NCBI GenBank assembly: GCA_002189035.1 | Contig: NEEC01000014.1 | Coordinates: forward strand, 1,242,501-1,306,500 | Length of the DNA stretch: 64,000 bases | Source: Utricularia gibba | Taxonomy: Eukaryota; Streptophyta; Magnoliopsida; Lamiales; Lentibulariaceae | Reading direction: 5' to 3' | Shown here: one piece after another, positions 22,995-35,895 of the stretch | How the letters are laid out: each line of letters starts with the position of its first letter | How positions within the stretch are numbered: position 1 is the first letter of the stretch | The notes under the pieces: model-generated | Database searches by the model: none | What the model saw: the letters and a program-made list of their open reading frames with translations, nothing else | What the model was told of the DNA's origin: nothing | Made by a program: the position numbers and the translations under genes

Positions 22995-25900
22995 TCAATC
23001 ATCGGTACCGAAGTATCGATCACCGAATTCTCCCAGCCCAGGGATCACTCGAGATGCTGCATTCAGACCCACGTCGATTTCCGAGGTGACGATTTTGAGT
23101 GATGGGAAGCGCTGACACACACGGTGTATTCCCTCGGGAGCCTGCGCAGAAAGGTGAGAAATAATGAACAAGGAAGCATATGCATTCTTACGGGCTGGCC
23201 TACACTCGCACACGCACCCACATTAAGGTCTAAATGCTGCTTGGACTACTACAATAGGATATGAACAAACGGTCTTGAAAAACTGACTAAATAGAACCGT
23301 GCTTCTACTCATCGAGTTATCTTTCTTGCAAAGACTGGAAATTTTAAGGCGAGGCGGGACTTACAGAAATGAGGTTCAGGAATATGATGTGCTGCTCTGG
23401 TACTCCCTTCTGTACGAGTAGCTCGATTGCTTGGTTAGCAGAGTTACCTGGGAAAACAGTTTCAGGTGATATCTAAGAATTGATGAGATAAAATATCAAC
23501 AAGGAACTCTAGCTTTGCAATCATCTACCAGTAGCAAGAACTGGGTCCAGGAGAAGAACATGGCGCTCGGATATATCCCTAGGAAGTTTCTCATATATAA
23601 GCTGCAAGAACCACATCAACAAATGTCGTTCCACGTGACAGCATTCGAACTCGAAACAAATGCGGTTGTGAAAAATTAGCAGACCTGCTGCCCATTATCA
23701 CCATCACGGTGTATCAAAATTTTGCCTATTTTGATCCCTTTGCAGCAGGCACGAAGTGCATTTTCCATGCTTTCACCACTATAAGAAAAGATAGAATAGG
23801 AATCATCATCACAAAAAATTAAATAGTTTTGAAAGCAATCAAGCTAATGCAATTAGAAAATGCATTTCATAATAGTCAATCAGTAACATCATATGATTAG
23901 TTACCTTCGAACAATCGAAACCCCGCACAATTTCTTGCAAAAATCAACACCACTATAAATACAACCTGTATTTGAAATTCACACAGCGTAAAAGTTGAAA
24001 AAATAATTGCGTATTAAACCAAAACAATTAGGTGAGCAATTATGTATGGTATACCAGTAGGAGTGACAATCCGCTTCTCGCTGAAGGGCAAGTGTCCAAG
24101 ACCATCCTCCACCACCTAGAACAAAATGAGTCTAAATTACAATTTTTTTTTTATGTGCAGTTACAATGATGGAAATTTCAACTTTGAAAGGTTTGATAGC
24201 TCACCAGGCGAATGAGCCTATCTGAATAGAAGACAAAATCATGTTTTGAGATTTCTCTGTCCCGAATAAGGGTGTGCATTCCCCGTATCTGCAATGCCAC
24301 ATTACGCATACAAAAAATGAAGCGCTCATTGAAATCAACTGAACAATCATACAAACATCAGCATTCTAGGTTTTTATCAAGGTACAAGCCAGAACGAGCA
24401 GAAGCTGAAAATATGATATGATAACTTGAAGGGGAACCTGAAAAGTAGACTGAATAACATAGACATTGGAATATATTTTGCACAGGTCATGCTGCCCAAG
24501 CTTCGTGCAGATATGCTGGACAATCAAATCAATTGCAACATGGTTGTCACCCCCCCGAGGTATGATAACATCGGCAAACTTTTTGGAAGGCAGAACAAAG
24601 TCATCAAATGCTGGCTTCACAAACTTTGCATACTGCATGAGAAGATTATATTTACAAAGAAAGTTATTAACAGAAAATCACCACATGTCCTTCTTGGCCG
24701 TCTTAAACAAGTAACTTCCTACAGTCAAGTCAGTAGATGCTTGCCTGCTCTAAGACTGAATTAATGTCCCTACCCCTCTCAACTGTGTCACGCCTTATTC
24801 TACGGGCAAGCCTCACATCAGCATCTAAACAAAGCAATTAGTATGGGCGAAGTGATTTCCACCAGGATATATAGTAGAAGATACAATAAGTGCAGGACCA
24901 CTTTAGTACCTGCATCAACAAAAATCTTCATATTCATTAAGTCACGTACACGCTGATCATGGAACACAAGGATCCCTTCCAATATGATAACATCAGACGG
25001 ATTCACCTAGAAGAATAAGTTATCAGAGGATTGAGAGTCTTTATCCTTTGTTAGATACAAACACAAGAACCTAGGACGTAGCCTACCATCCATAAAATAA
25101 AAACTGGAATGTGGCCTTTAAGATCTAATATTCAACTGCGTACCTGACGGAAGCTATCTGTAGATCTTTGATGCTTCTTAAAGTCATATATTGGAACATG
25201 GACAGATTGACCAGACTTTAGAGTTTCAACACATTCAAGAAGCTGCTCCGTGTCAAATGCATCTGCAATAAATGTATGATTGAGTATAAGCTAAATAATG
25301 GTATTTATAACGTTACCAAATTACCTGGGTGGTCGAAATTGTATTCATGCACCCTCTGCAGTTCCTCCTCTGTCAAACCTCGGTAAAAGGAGTCCTCAGA
25401 AACACAAACAAATAAACAAGAACACCTAAGTACGCAAGTGAGATCACGACTTACTGAAACTTTTTATGTAACAAACCAATTACTCAAGATATTGGAATCA
25501 GGAATGGTTCTTAAGGGTATAATTCGACAATAGAATTCACGATGTGTACTAGTGTGAACTACCAATGGCATTACAAGAAACATGTACTCTTGTCATCTTG
25601 GCGAAATGCAGGGCATAAGAACTTCACGAGGATGATTAACAGAATCAAACACTAGGCTGCTGCTTGATTCTTTAATTTTGTTTCAATACGAGGGGCACAT
25701 TTAGTAGAAACGAAAACCTGATTAACCAGCACAACACGATGATCATGAAGCTGCTGAATGATCATGTCGCACACTGTCGTCTTTCCGGAAGCGGTTCCCC
25801 CAGAAACCCCTACTCCAGATTAAATAAAAGGTAAGAACAAGCAAAAGCAATCACGAAATCCATAAATTTCATTAATCCCGAAGCAGAATAGCACATCTGT

Positions 25901-26116
25901 ATCACCAATTACAAACGGCTGCTTCGGCGCTGATGCGGTGGCTGTCGCGGAGTCCTGCACGACAGAAAAAGAGCGAGTCGGAGTGACGGCGGGAGAGGCC
26001 CGCGGAGATGGCGTAGGAGCAAGCACATCACGAAGGCCGTCGAGGCGGAGACCGGAGAAGTGTGGGCCGGACGCCGCTTCCATGACGTAGTCTATCGCGG
26101 TCGTTTCGTCCGGCAT
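22995..26116 (-). CDS. UKL: Uridine kinase / uracil phosphoribosyltransferase-like protein
   Basis: Fourteen exons on the minus strand encode 488 residues: 25906-26116, 25718-25809, 25325-25394, 25144-25262, 24910-25006, 24745-24824, 24438-24632, 24205-24288, 24055-24115, 23905-23965, 23685-23778, 23529-23601, 23365-23447, 22995-23141. The N-terminus ([20 protein letters not shown]) is that of plant UKL1/UKL2. The kinase half has a P-loop [13 protein letters not shown] and the [11 protein letters not shown] and [20 protein letters not shown] segments. The C-terminal UPRT-like half has [20 protein letters not shown], the PRPP-site-like [20 protein letters not shown], and a [12 protein letters not shown] end. 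It belongs to pyrimidine salvage; whether plant UKLs have UPRT activity is disputed. The intron after exon 6 has a GC donor (GAGCAG|GCAAGC). Confidence 0.95.
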
Positions 26117-26336
26117 AATCGCCTCTTGTGCCGGAGTTCAATCTGCGGAGAATCTGTTGGGAAACTGCTTTCGCTTTCCGGCGAGTGTCGTAAAGCTTCT
26201 TTCCTGTGGGTGCGGAATTTTTTCTTTTGGCTCTTTCCATATTTCCTCTTTTTATATAAAAGGCATCGTATCTCATCTCATCCCAGATTCAAATATTCTC
26301 AATAAAAAAAAAAAAAAACTATATGCATTTCTTCAG
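26117..26336. other. UKL leader/promoter abutting the At3g27210-like 3' end
   Basis: A short same-strand gap holds the UKL leader and promoter and the upstream gene's 3' UTR. A poly-A run of about 14 lies near 26306-26319. Confidence 0.5.
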
Positions 26337-27826
26337 TTAAACCACCAACCGAGCAGGGCTCATCTTCTTCCTCCTCCCGTTCATGCTCCGGCTCGGAATC
26401 AGCATCGGAATACAGCATTGTGCGGTCTTGGGTTCCTTCTCCTCGCCATTCATCTCTTTGATGGGAGTTCTTCCATCACTGCTCCTGGAATCGTCGTCAC
26501 GAAGATCAGGAGCTCCTCCGCCCTCCCCATTTGCAGCCTTTTGAGGTTCAGAGGAAGGTAACTCCATGTAGGACTCATCACCACCTAAGCTTTCCCTGAA
26601 CAACTCAGAGAGTCTCTTCTTTCTGCTCTCTGATGGAGAGGGTTCAGGTGTGTTCTCATCATTTGGTGGCAGCAGGATTGAGGGCCTGATCGCAGTTGGC
26701 TGTGATGGATGGAAGCTGTGGTGCACCGGGGTACTGCCGCAAGATGGAGTAAGATCTGCAATCCAATAGAAATTTGTATCTTCTTCATCGGTGAAAGGGA
26801 GTAGTTTACACCAAGTCTAGGAAGTGTTTCTTACCACCATTGACGCTATAGAAATCATTTTCACAATCGGAGTCCAGCCATGGCTGTGAATCAAAGAAAG
26901 CTTCATCTTTACTACCTGCAGACAAGCAGAAAACAAATCAGAACAGCTCGCTCTTTTTGATGCAAAATCAAAGCTCCCCCATCTCCATTTCTGATAGAAG
27001 CAACGCATACAAATGAGCAGGTAGCATTGAATACGAGTAGATCATAATCATTGAACTTTTATCCAACAGTCAAACGCAGGAATTAAAGCCACAGCAGCGT
27101 TGGCCATAAACACAGCATTTGATAAAAGAAGAGGAATCTTCATACTAAAAACTCAATGAGATGATTAATACGGCAACAACGATGTGGGTGGTGTCTACAC
27201 AGAGCTATGGTCACCTAGGACCTACATAAACAGAGAAGGATAGGATTTCAGAACCATTCCCCTTGGCAGTATCGATAATTATTTGAGATCAAACGATGAA
27301 CATACACAGAACTCCACCGTTAACAAATGGAAAAGGTACTTGTATCATACAAAATGTGATGAGCTCTGGTGTCTGCGGAAGAACAGGGGATAAAGAAAGG
27401 AAAGGGAAATATGAGATGGGCTGAAAGGATTTTTTTTTTCTGCGTCAGTTGAAAAGGACAAGTCACAAGGCCAGTCATTTGAATTGGTTACAGTTGACAG
27501 AACTCCACAACAAAGAAACTTCATCACAGTACAACGGGGCGAAACAGTTTCAGGATATCCAGATCCCCAGAAGAACGAAGTTCCAAAAAGACGAAAATCA
27601 CATCAACCCTTTTTCCCAACAGAAACCAAGCAATCACAAACCAAATACAAAACAAAAACGACGCACCTCCACCGTGAAACCCAGAATAACTTAAAGGCAC
27701 GCCAGTATCCACAGTGTCCACACCGTTAACAGCATCGGGTTCTTCTTTCACCAATAGCTCGTCCTCCTTTCCCCCGATCTTCACTGATGGTTCCATGGCC
27801 TTATGAAAAGAGACACATGAACCCAT
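26337..27826 (-). CDS. At3g27210-like protein with predicted N-myristoylation site
   Basis: Three exons on the minus strand (27667-27826, 26835-26915, 26337-26755) encode 219 residues. The start MGSCVSFHKAMEPSVKIGGK gives Gly2-Ser3-Cys4, a classic N-myristoylation plus palmitoylation context, as in the Arabidopsis relative. The middle contains DSQPWLDSDCENDFYSVNGD. Conserved blocks follow: TPVHHSFHPSQPTAIRPSIL, LPPNDENTPEPSPSESRKKR and LSELFRESLGGDES. The end is Cys/Arg-rich (QCCIPMLIPSRSMNGRRKKM). The family is plant-specific and uncharacterised; a plasma-membrane location is inferred from the N-terminus. Another in-frame ATG lies ten codons upstream of the chosen start. I prefer the MGSC start because it restores the family N-terminus. 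Confidence 0.88.
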
Positions 27827-29672
27827 CTTCTCCAAAAAAAAACACCTTTTTTTCAAATCCTAATCATCACATACTATCCAAAATTCCCTCAAAAATCCAC
27901 TTCAAAACTCAGACCCTTTCAAGAACAAGGAAAGGAGAGGAATCCGGAGAGAAAACGGAAGACTACAGTGGCAGCGAGAAACCGGAGAGGCGAGCAGGCG
28001 TAGGGGCCCCTGCATATGCGTTACGCTTCTCGTGTGGATTTAAATGAAGAATGCGTTCCGAGGAGTTCCGTTAACAACGTCATTCATAGACATTTATTAC
28101 TCCTTTTATTTCATTAATGATACTTAAAATTATATTATATAATAAATATCTTATCTTGCAACCAATCATCCCTCGTCGCTGTCACGATATTCTATTTAAT
28201 TTGGACTTATCATATATTTTTGTTTTTTTCTAGATTTTTTTCTTGGTGTCGGCAAAATTTTTATTAAAATAATATTATCATAATAAATTTAAAAAATAAT
28301 AATTGACTCTAATTACGCATGAGAAAGAACAGCAGCCCTAATTGACTCCATTCTAATGCCGCGCTGGACCACCGTCGGAACCTCAATTTTCGTAACTGTA
28401 ATAATATTTTTAAAAAATATATCTAAATATAAATTTTAATTAATAATTATTTTGAAATATTAAATGAATAAACAATCTATTATTACGAATTTAAACCATG
28501 AATTTATATTGATTATTCTAAATTAAATTCTTAAAATAAACATTAATAGGGATATATTGAGTAACATTTATTAATCATGGAGTCAGTAAAAATTAATATC
28601 TAAAGATATTAGCATAAGTACATCTTTCAAGTTCCAAGTGTTCATCCCAAGACTGGCTTTCATGGCTCAATGAGATCAACTTGAAACTAAATTTGAATCA
28701 ATATATTATGTGAAATGAGATATTGTAATATTTTTATCATACTCAAGAGAATAGTATATCCTTAAGATCATAAGACCATCATTCAAGTTTCCAAGTATTA
28801 TTAGACGTCCGACTTTTTATGTTTCATCATGATCAGTTCATAACGAGCTACGAAACGATATAATATGTAATGTGATAATGATACTATAATGCAATTATGC
28901 TTCATCATTTTTATTTTGATACTTTTTATGTTTGAAGTAATTTCATTCATATTTAAAATATTTTATTAAAACTTCACTGATAATGATGATATCCGTGATA
29001 TTAATTTAATGTTTTCGGATAATATTTTGGATTTTCGTGGGGCACTTGATGGGGATTGTTGGGCCGGGTTGGTTCTATGCCCTATCCATTTTAAGGGCTT
29101 ATGACCCGATTAGGCCCCTCATTTACCCGATAATTGTGCATTAATTCCACAATTTCTATAAAAAGAAATATTTTATTTTGGTTTTAAATGAAAAATAATA
29201 TTTTTTAAATGATTACAGGGCATTTATTTAGTTTCCTATCGAATTTAAAAGTAATTTTAATCTAGAAAAAGTAAGGAATTCATGACTCTAATTTTTTTAT
29301 TCCGATTATTAGGGTTTTAGACTGATTAATTTAAAACCAATTTAATTACCATAATTTCATGATCAGTGGTGGATTAGCAGCTCTTACCTTCTTTTAAATT
29401 CGACCCATTTATGGCAAAATGTCGGCCCACTTAAAGTTTACTACTCTGAACTGGGCTTATTCGTTCTACGGCGACGAACTGGATCTTCTTATTTTGGGCA
29501 TTGGTTTAAAATACAGTTGGGCCTTTAGAAAATGAACGTGGCGTACATTTGGCGGATCTGACAACGGCGGCCGGTTTGATCTGGAGGATTCGTTGATTCG
29601 ATGCCGGAGATGGCTCTTCTTTGAGCTCCGGAAGTTGAATCAGAAGTTTCGAAGTTGGGTGTTGGTGCGGAA
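27827..29672. other. Spacer upstream of TPLATE
   Basis: 27827-28050 is the leader and promoter of the At3g27210-like gene. 28080-29400 is AT-rich with no coding signal or clear repeat. 29400-29672 is the promoter and leader of TPLATE. Confidence 0.55.
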
Positions 29673-32600
29673 ATGGATATACTATTTGCTCAGATCCAAG
29701 CTGACTTGCGCTCCAATGACGCGCTCCGGCAATCTAGCGCGTTGCTTCTGGGGTTGCAACAATCCGCCGCAGGTCATGATATCTCAAGTATCGTAAAATC
29801 AGCTGTGGAAGAGATTGTTGCCTCCCCTGCGTCGGCCGTTTCCAAGAAACTTGCATTCGATCTGATCCGCTCCACACGCCTGACGCCTGATCTATGGGAG
29901 AAGGTGTGTGTTGGCATTCGTAATGATCTCGATTTCCCCGATCCTGAAGTGACTGCCGCCGCGATCTCAATCCTAGCCGCTATTCCGTCGCACCGTCTCG
30001 GGAAGCTTATCAGTGAGTGCAATAAGGAGATCACAGCTTGTTTCGATTCTGCAAGTGATAAACTTCGTTACTCGATAACGGAGACACTTGGTTGCATACT
30101 TGCACGAGATGATCTCGTGACGCTGTGCGAGAACAATATCAACTTGGTTGATCGAGTCTCCAATTGGTGGAATCGGATTGCTAGGAATATGCTTGACAAA
30201 TCGGATGCTGTGTCGACGGTGGCGTTTGAATCTGTCGGGAGACTTTTCCAGGAATTTGAATCCAAGAAAATGAGCCGTCTTGCTGGGGATAAATTAGTTG
30301 GCACAGAGAATTCTGTAGCGATTCGTTCAAAATGGATATCGTTGATGATTGATTTTGTATGGAAGAATCGAAATCAGCTGATGGATCGATCACTGATACT
30401 GTCATTGGAGGAATTGAGAGCAACTGTGTACCCTTTGGTGTATGCAGCTAAGGCTGTTGCTTCAGGTACTATTGATGTGATTAGGAAGCTATCATTATCA
30501 TCAAACAGTAGGAGTAGTAGCGCATCATCAGATGCGGGAAATGCAGAGAGTTTTGCTGGAGTATCGGATGTGGTTTCACATTTTGCACAATTTTTAGTCT
30601 CTTCGTTAAATCCTTCGCTGACATTTGAAGTCGGTATAAATTTGCTTTATTTGGCTGACGTTCCCGGTGGGAAGCCTGAGTGGGCTTCCACTTCCATCAT
30701 TGCAATCCTCACTCTTTGGGACAGACAGGAGTATTCTTCTGCCAGAGAGAGCATTGTTAGAGCCGTGGTGAATAATTTGCATCTCGTTGACTTAAGTATG
30801 CAGGTATCTACGTCTTGCTTGTTCTGCAGTTTTGAATTTCATGATAATATCAGATAGTGTATTCACGCATGCACACAAGTACTTATGTCAGTTAATATTT
30901 TGAGGGTTATTCATTGTCTGAAATATTCAACAAGTTCCAACCTGTTTCTACGATGTCACGTGTAAGATGGTTTCTGCAGGCGTCACTTTTCAAAAGGCTT
31001 CTAATCATGGTCAGAAACTTGAGAGCTGAATCCGACCGGATGCATGCTTTGGCTTGCATCTGCCGCACTGCACTTTGTGTTGATCTTTTTGCAAAGGAAA
31101 GTGTACGTCGAGGTCAAAAACCTCTCCTAGGGACCAACATTGCTTCGCTCTTTGAAGATGTTTTAATAAAGGATGACCTTAACAGTGTTGTTAGTAAGAG
31201 TTTGTTTAGAGAAGAACTGGTTGCCATGCTTGTAGAAAGCTGCTTTCAATTGTCTTTGCCTTTGCCTGAACAAAAGAGATCAGGCATGGAGAGTAGGGTG
31301 ATTGGAGCCTTAACTTATGGAGCTGGTTATGGTGCACTGAATTGGACAGAACCAGCTCTGGAAGTCGTTGAAGTGTGTAGGCCCTGCGTTAAGTGGGATT
31401 GTGATGGCCGAACATATGCTATTGATTGCTATCTGAAGTTGCTTGTCAGACTTTGCCATATATACGATACCAGAGGTGGTGTCAAAAGTGTTAAGGATGG
31501 TGCTTCTCAGGATCAGATATTGAATGAAACTAGATTGCGGAATTTGCAGCTTGAGCTTGTCAAAAATCTTCGAGAGGTTAGTGATGACCTCCCTTTCTAT
31601 TTTCTTTTGCTTCTTTTTTTTTTCTTCTTTTGTTAATCACCACTCATACTTTTTTGCACTCACCGTTGTGAAGAGGCTGATGTGTTGAGATATTTTATTT
31701 TGTCCATCTGACCCGAGGCTGTTATAATTCATTGGCGTTGCATAATATTCATATTTGACAGGTGAGCACTCCCAGAATCGTAAGTCGTTTGCTCTGGGCT
31801 ATATCAGAGCATATTGATCTGGAAGGACTCGATCCCCTTCTTCAAGATGACCCAGAGGATCCATTAAACATTATTATTTCAAATATTCATAAGATTCTCT
31901 TCAACATAGACACATCACCAAATTCTACAAATCGGCTTCAAGATGTTCAAACAGCTCTTCTTTGTGCACAACGCGTGGGATCCCGTAATGCCAGGGCTGG
32001 GTTGTTGCTGATTAGTGAACTTGAGGACTTGAGGAGCAATTCTTCTGCTGATTCAGTCCATAAGCACCAATGCCGTTACATAATTCAGAGAATTAAGTAC
32101 GTCTCTGCTCATCCTCATGACAGGTAAAGATTTCTCCTCTAACTTTTTAATGAGATGATATGAAAAAGAAGTGTCCAAATGACTATGTTTGAAATCGAGT
32201 CGCCTACCTGGAAAGGTGGCCACCAGTTTAATTAATTTAGTTTATATGGTCTCTTAGGCCATTAAACATAGGACTTTCACTGACATTGTTCTTCACTGAG
32301 CCTTTTCTAGATGGGCTGGAGTAAGCGAAGCCAGTGGAGACTACCCTTTTAGCCACCACAAATTAACAGTTCAGTTCTATGATGCGTCTGCTGCTCAGGA
32401 CCGAAAACTAGAGGGGCTGGTGCATAAGGCTGTTCTAGAACTCTGGAGACCGGACCCCAATGAACTAACTCAGTTGTTGATTAAAGGTGCGGATTCAAGT
32501 ATTGTCAAGGTTCCACCCTCAGCAATCACCATGTCAGGTAGCAGTGATCCGTGCTATGTGGAAGCTTACCATTTAGCCGATCCAAGTGATGGAAAAATTA

Positions 32601-34150
32601 CTCTGCATCTGAAGGTGAAACACTCTGTCGTTAATACAGATGAATATTATGTTCTACTGTTTCTCTTCTTCAATGGCTTTATGCTGCTTCAAGTTTTAAT
32701 CTACTCTTCTTCTGTGCACATGGACTTGCTTTAACTGATTTTCGACAAATTAACAATAGCTTACATGTTTTCAGGTACTGAATCTTACTGAAATTGAGCT
32801 TAACCGTGTGGATATTCGAGTGGGAATTTCTGGAGGCTTGTACTTTATGAATGGGTCTTCTCAAGCTGTAAGGCAGCTGAATGATCTCAATTCACAGGTC
32901 GGGTTGTAAATTGGAATTCTTGTTATATGCCCTGCTTCGTGATTCATTTATCTCGTCTAAAAAATATAACTGCGATGATGCTGTATTCTTCAGGAACCAG
33001 TCATGTGCAGTGTTACAGTTGGCGTGTCTCATTTTGAGAGATGCAAATTATGGATCCAGGTTCTCTACTATCCATTTTATGGCAGTGGTGCACCTGCGCG
33101 TTATGAAGTAGAGTATTCTGGAGATGATACTGTTGCTATAGGTCAAAAGAAAGGTTTGAGACCTGAAACTGGAGAGCCAGTCATCCTTAGATGTCAGCCA
33201 TACATAATTCCCCTTACTGCACTTCTTTTGCCTCATAAGATCTCCCCAGTCGAATACTTCCGTTTGTGGCCTAGTTTTCCCGCTATAGTCGAATGCACGG
33301 GTACATATACATATCAAGGGAGTGGCTTTAAGGCTACTGCCGCACAGCAGTATGGGGAATCTCCTTTCCTGAGTGGATTGAAATCCCTCTCTTCCAAACC
33401 TTTCCACAAAGTCTGCTCTCACATTATCAGGACCGTTGCTGGCTTTCAGGTTCGTCCTGAATTTTGCATCTAGCGGACCATATCTCGTGCTAATAGCTTA
33501 GGCTGTGCACCTATTCTGCCTTTGGCTCGTTAGTACTAGTGATCTTATTCTTGATATTCATTCCTTTTAATGATGCTGAATGTAGATATTATTTCACCCC
33601 GTCTTTATCTGAACCGTCTGCCTAATTCAAGAGACCTCTATGACAGATTTGCTATGTTGCAAAAACATGGTACGGAGGTTTCGTCGGCATGATGATTTTT
33701 GGTGCAAGTGAAGTGAGCAGAAATGTTGACCTCGGAGATGAGACGACAACCATGATTTGCAAGTTCGTCGTTCGAGCCTCGGACGAGTCCATCACCAAGG
33801 AAATTGGCTCAGATCTACAGGGCTGGATGGATGACCTTACTGATGGCACCATACAGTACATGCCCGAAGATGAAGTCAAATCTTCTGCTGCAGAACGCCT
33901 GAGAATCTCAATGGAACAAATCGCTCTGCTAAAGGCAGCCAGACCTCCTCCAAAATCCTCTAAAGACGAGAGTGAAGATGAGAACGAGAAAAACAGCACA
34001 GAGGTCAGTGTCGAAAATGGGGAGCACGAGAAGGGACCTTCAACATTGTTCGATTTGTCGCCGGAGGAAGTAGAACACCGTGCTCTTCAAGTTGCTGTCC
34101 TTCAGGAGTGGCATATGCTATACAAAGACAGGGCCACCAAGGTGAACTAA
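29673..34150 (+). CDS. TPLATE: TPLATE, core subunit of the TPLATE/TSET endocytic complex
   Basis: Seven exons (29673-30803, 30980-31576, 31762-32123, 32311-32614, 32775-32897, 32994-33449, 33647-34150) encode 1158 residues; Arabidopsis TPLATE has 1176. The ATG at 29673 gives MDILFAQIQADLRSNDALRQ, the conserved start; upstream open codons begin only at a TTG. The N-terminal half is an adaptin-like alpha-solenoid (SILAAIPSHRLGKLI, TFEVGINLLYLADVPGGKPE). The C-terminal half holds appendage-like beta domains (LTVQFYDASAAQDRKLEGLV, SVTVGVSHFERCKLWIQVLY, YVAKTWYGGFVGMMIFG) and an acidic tail. The protein scaffolds clathrin-mediated endocytosis at the plasma membrane and cell plate and is essential for pollen. 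It is usually single-copy, which makes it a good anchor for synteny. No frame defects are seen across 3477 coding bases. Confidence 0.97.
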
Positions 34151-34451
34151 CCTTCCCTCTTTTCAGTATTCAACTTTCCTGTAACACACACACTGATGCA
34201 TGATGCTGTAAAAATTTGTAGTTCTAGTTTGTCTTTAGTTTTGCATCCTTGTGGTTTCATGCCATGAAAATACTACGAATCCGAGTTTCGAGCTTTTTTG
34301 CATCCATTTTAAACTTGAACATTCACATGTTTATGTTGGTATAGGGAAATCCCTCCAAAGAGAGGTAAAAAGGCAATGCTATGGTTGTTATAAGGCACAG
34401 AACACTTATTGACATCCATCCATCACTGTACAGCAGAAGAAATGCCAGGTC
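34151..34451. other. Convergent 3' ends of TPLATE and LBD genes
   Basis: This interval holds the 3' UTRs of the two converging genes. No other feature is seen. Confidence 0.5.
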
Positions 34452-35003
34452 TTAGTTCAACCAACTGGACACATCGTAGTATGATGAAGAGGAAAATGAT
34501 CCTCCATTCTGTTCCGGGAAGTGCATTGCCGGAGTCACCGCCGGCGTCATGCTCATCGCAGGGTCGCTCCCAGCGGCCACAGCCGCGAAGGTGATGTCCG
34601 CGTGAACTCTGGCGAGTTGGCACTGAGCTGTGTATATCTGTTGCCGAAGAGAAGCCACCATCCCCACCACGCCGTACACCGGATCCATCACTCTATAGTA
34701 CGCCTCCTTGTACAAGGAGTCCGCTGCTTCACCACGAACACTCACCGGTAAGCCCTGTTTTAGCATCAACCAAAACTCGAATCCGGAATCGAAGATACGT
34801 CGGAAAAAATAGGTGGCTGATGGATCGATCACCTGGAGTATCTTGGCGACGTTGCTAGCGCCGTATATGCGGTGGACGTAGGCGAAACGGCGGGGGTCGT
34901 TGGCCGGAAAGTAGGGAGCGAATACACAATCGGAGGGGCATCGCCTCCTCAAATGCTTGCAAGCAGCACACCGACTGGAAGACGAAGAAGAAGAGGAATT
35001 CAT
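34452..35003 (-). CDS. LOB-domain (LBD/AS2-like) transcription factor, LBD23/24-like
   Basis: Two exons on the minus strand (34833-35003 and 34452-34754) encode 157 residues. After a poly-Ser start, the LOB domain shows the C block RCAACKHLRRRCPSDCVFAP (CX2CX6CX3C). Next come the GAS block (FAYVHRIYGASNVAKIL) and the DP(V)YG region (RVMDPVYGVVGMVASLRQQI) with a short coiled-coil-like stretch. The C-terminus is Ser/Tyr-rich. The intron (34755-34832, 78 nt) lies exactly where LBD genes carry theirs, right after KILQ. It is a multiple of three without stops, so an unspliced reading adds 26 residues that interrupt the domain. LBD proteins bind GCGGCG-type sites and control organ boundaries and lateral growth. 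The target of this member is unknown. Confidence 0.92.
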   Translation of the reverse strand: MNSSSSSSSSRCAACKHLRRRCPSDCVFAPYFPANDPRRFAYVHRIYGASNVAKILQVIDPSATYFFRRIFDSGFEFWLMLKQGLPVSVRGEAADSLYKEAYYRVMDPVYGVVGMVASLRQQIYTAQCQLARVHADITFAAVAAGSDPAMSMTPAVTPAMHFPEQNGGSFSSSSYYDVSSWLN

Positions 35004-35895
35004 TTACGGTGATCATATGGCACAAAGGAGATGAAGAATCTAGTTGCTGGATCTCAAGGCGGGAGGAATGGAATAAGAAGCGAGATTCATAACGGCTACT
35101 GATGCTCGAAATCCAGGCAATGCATTTGGAAAGTAGCCAAGATTTTGGTACTTGCGTTCCATCCTCACTAATCATTCCACTGATTTGTGTATGGTAATGG
35201 AATCTTTCACTTGCTGGTTATCAGATCTTTGCAACGGACTTACGCTGATTGGTTCTTCCTTGAAGGAGAAGGCGTGATATGATCCCATTTCCGGCCGTGT
35301 CTGGCTCCTCTGCTTTCCCCCCTGCCGCATCCCTCGCCGCCGGCCGGGAATCTTCGCGCAGAAGCTTCAAGCTGCTTGACTCACTTCCTCACGGTACGCC
35401 AGCGGCGAGTCTTCCCTTGATCCCAAATCACACACTTAATTTTTGGAATCACAACACCGTGCTCGCCCCCGCCACCTCGCAATGCGTCTTGTCATTATGG
35501 CTTGTCTGTTCTCGGTTCATCACGCCGCGTTTGCCTATCTGGTGCTATATTTGTACCTATTTCGCAACCCAATTCTTTGGAATTGTGATATATCCTTAGT
35601 TTCATCTGATGTTTTTCTCAAATGGGTTTTGGCTTCATCTGATGTTCTCGTTAGCAATTCCCTGGTGTACGTGCTTTTCTGTTCGTAGTTATGCTAATTG
35701 TTCCTCGTGTGTTTGGTAGTTTTGTTTCATTGCTTTTGCAGGGGGAAGGGTTGAAGTATTATAATTCATGGTAACTCACTCGCATTCAAGCAACTGTACG
35801 ATTGATAGATAAATCAACACTACATTGAAGGTGTGTGTACATATTTTTGCTTCATCTTCTTTCATCTCCGAAAAAATCATGAGCTTCTGGTTCGT
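35004..35895. other. LBD promoter and LHT 3' flank, with a weak open frame
   Basis: The LBD promoter and leader probably occupy 35004-35270. A plus-strand frame from 35279 (MIPFPAVSGSSAFPPAASLA) has a GC-rich first part, then drifts into AT-rich sequence without family resemblance. It could be a leader exon or a non-coding transcript; I do not call it a gene. 35700-35895 is the LHT 3' UTR side. Confidence 0.4.

Noticed and set aside
29041-29672. Possible retroelement remnants upstream of TPLATE
   Set aside because: No long terminal repeats, primer-binding site or polymerase motif is visible.
35279-35599. Plus-strand frame MIPFPAVSGSSAFPPAASLA...
   Set aside because: Only the first third is GC-rich and protein-like; no continuation exon or homologous family is recognised.
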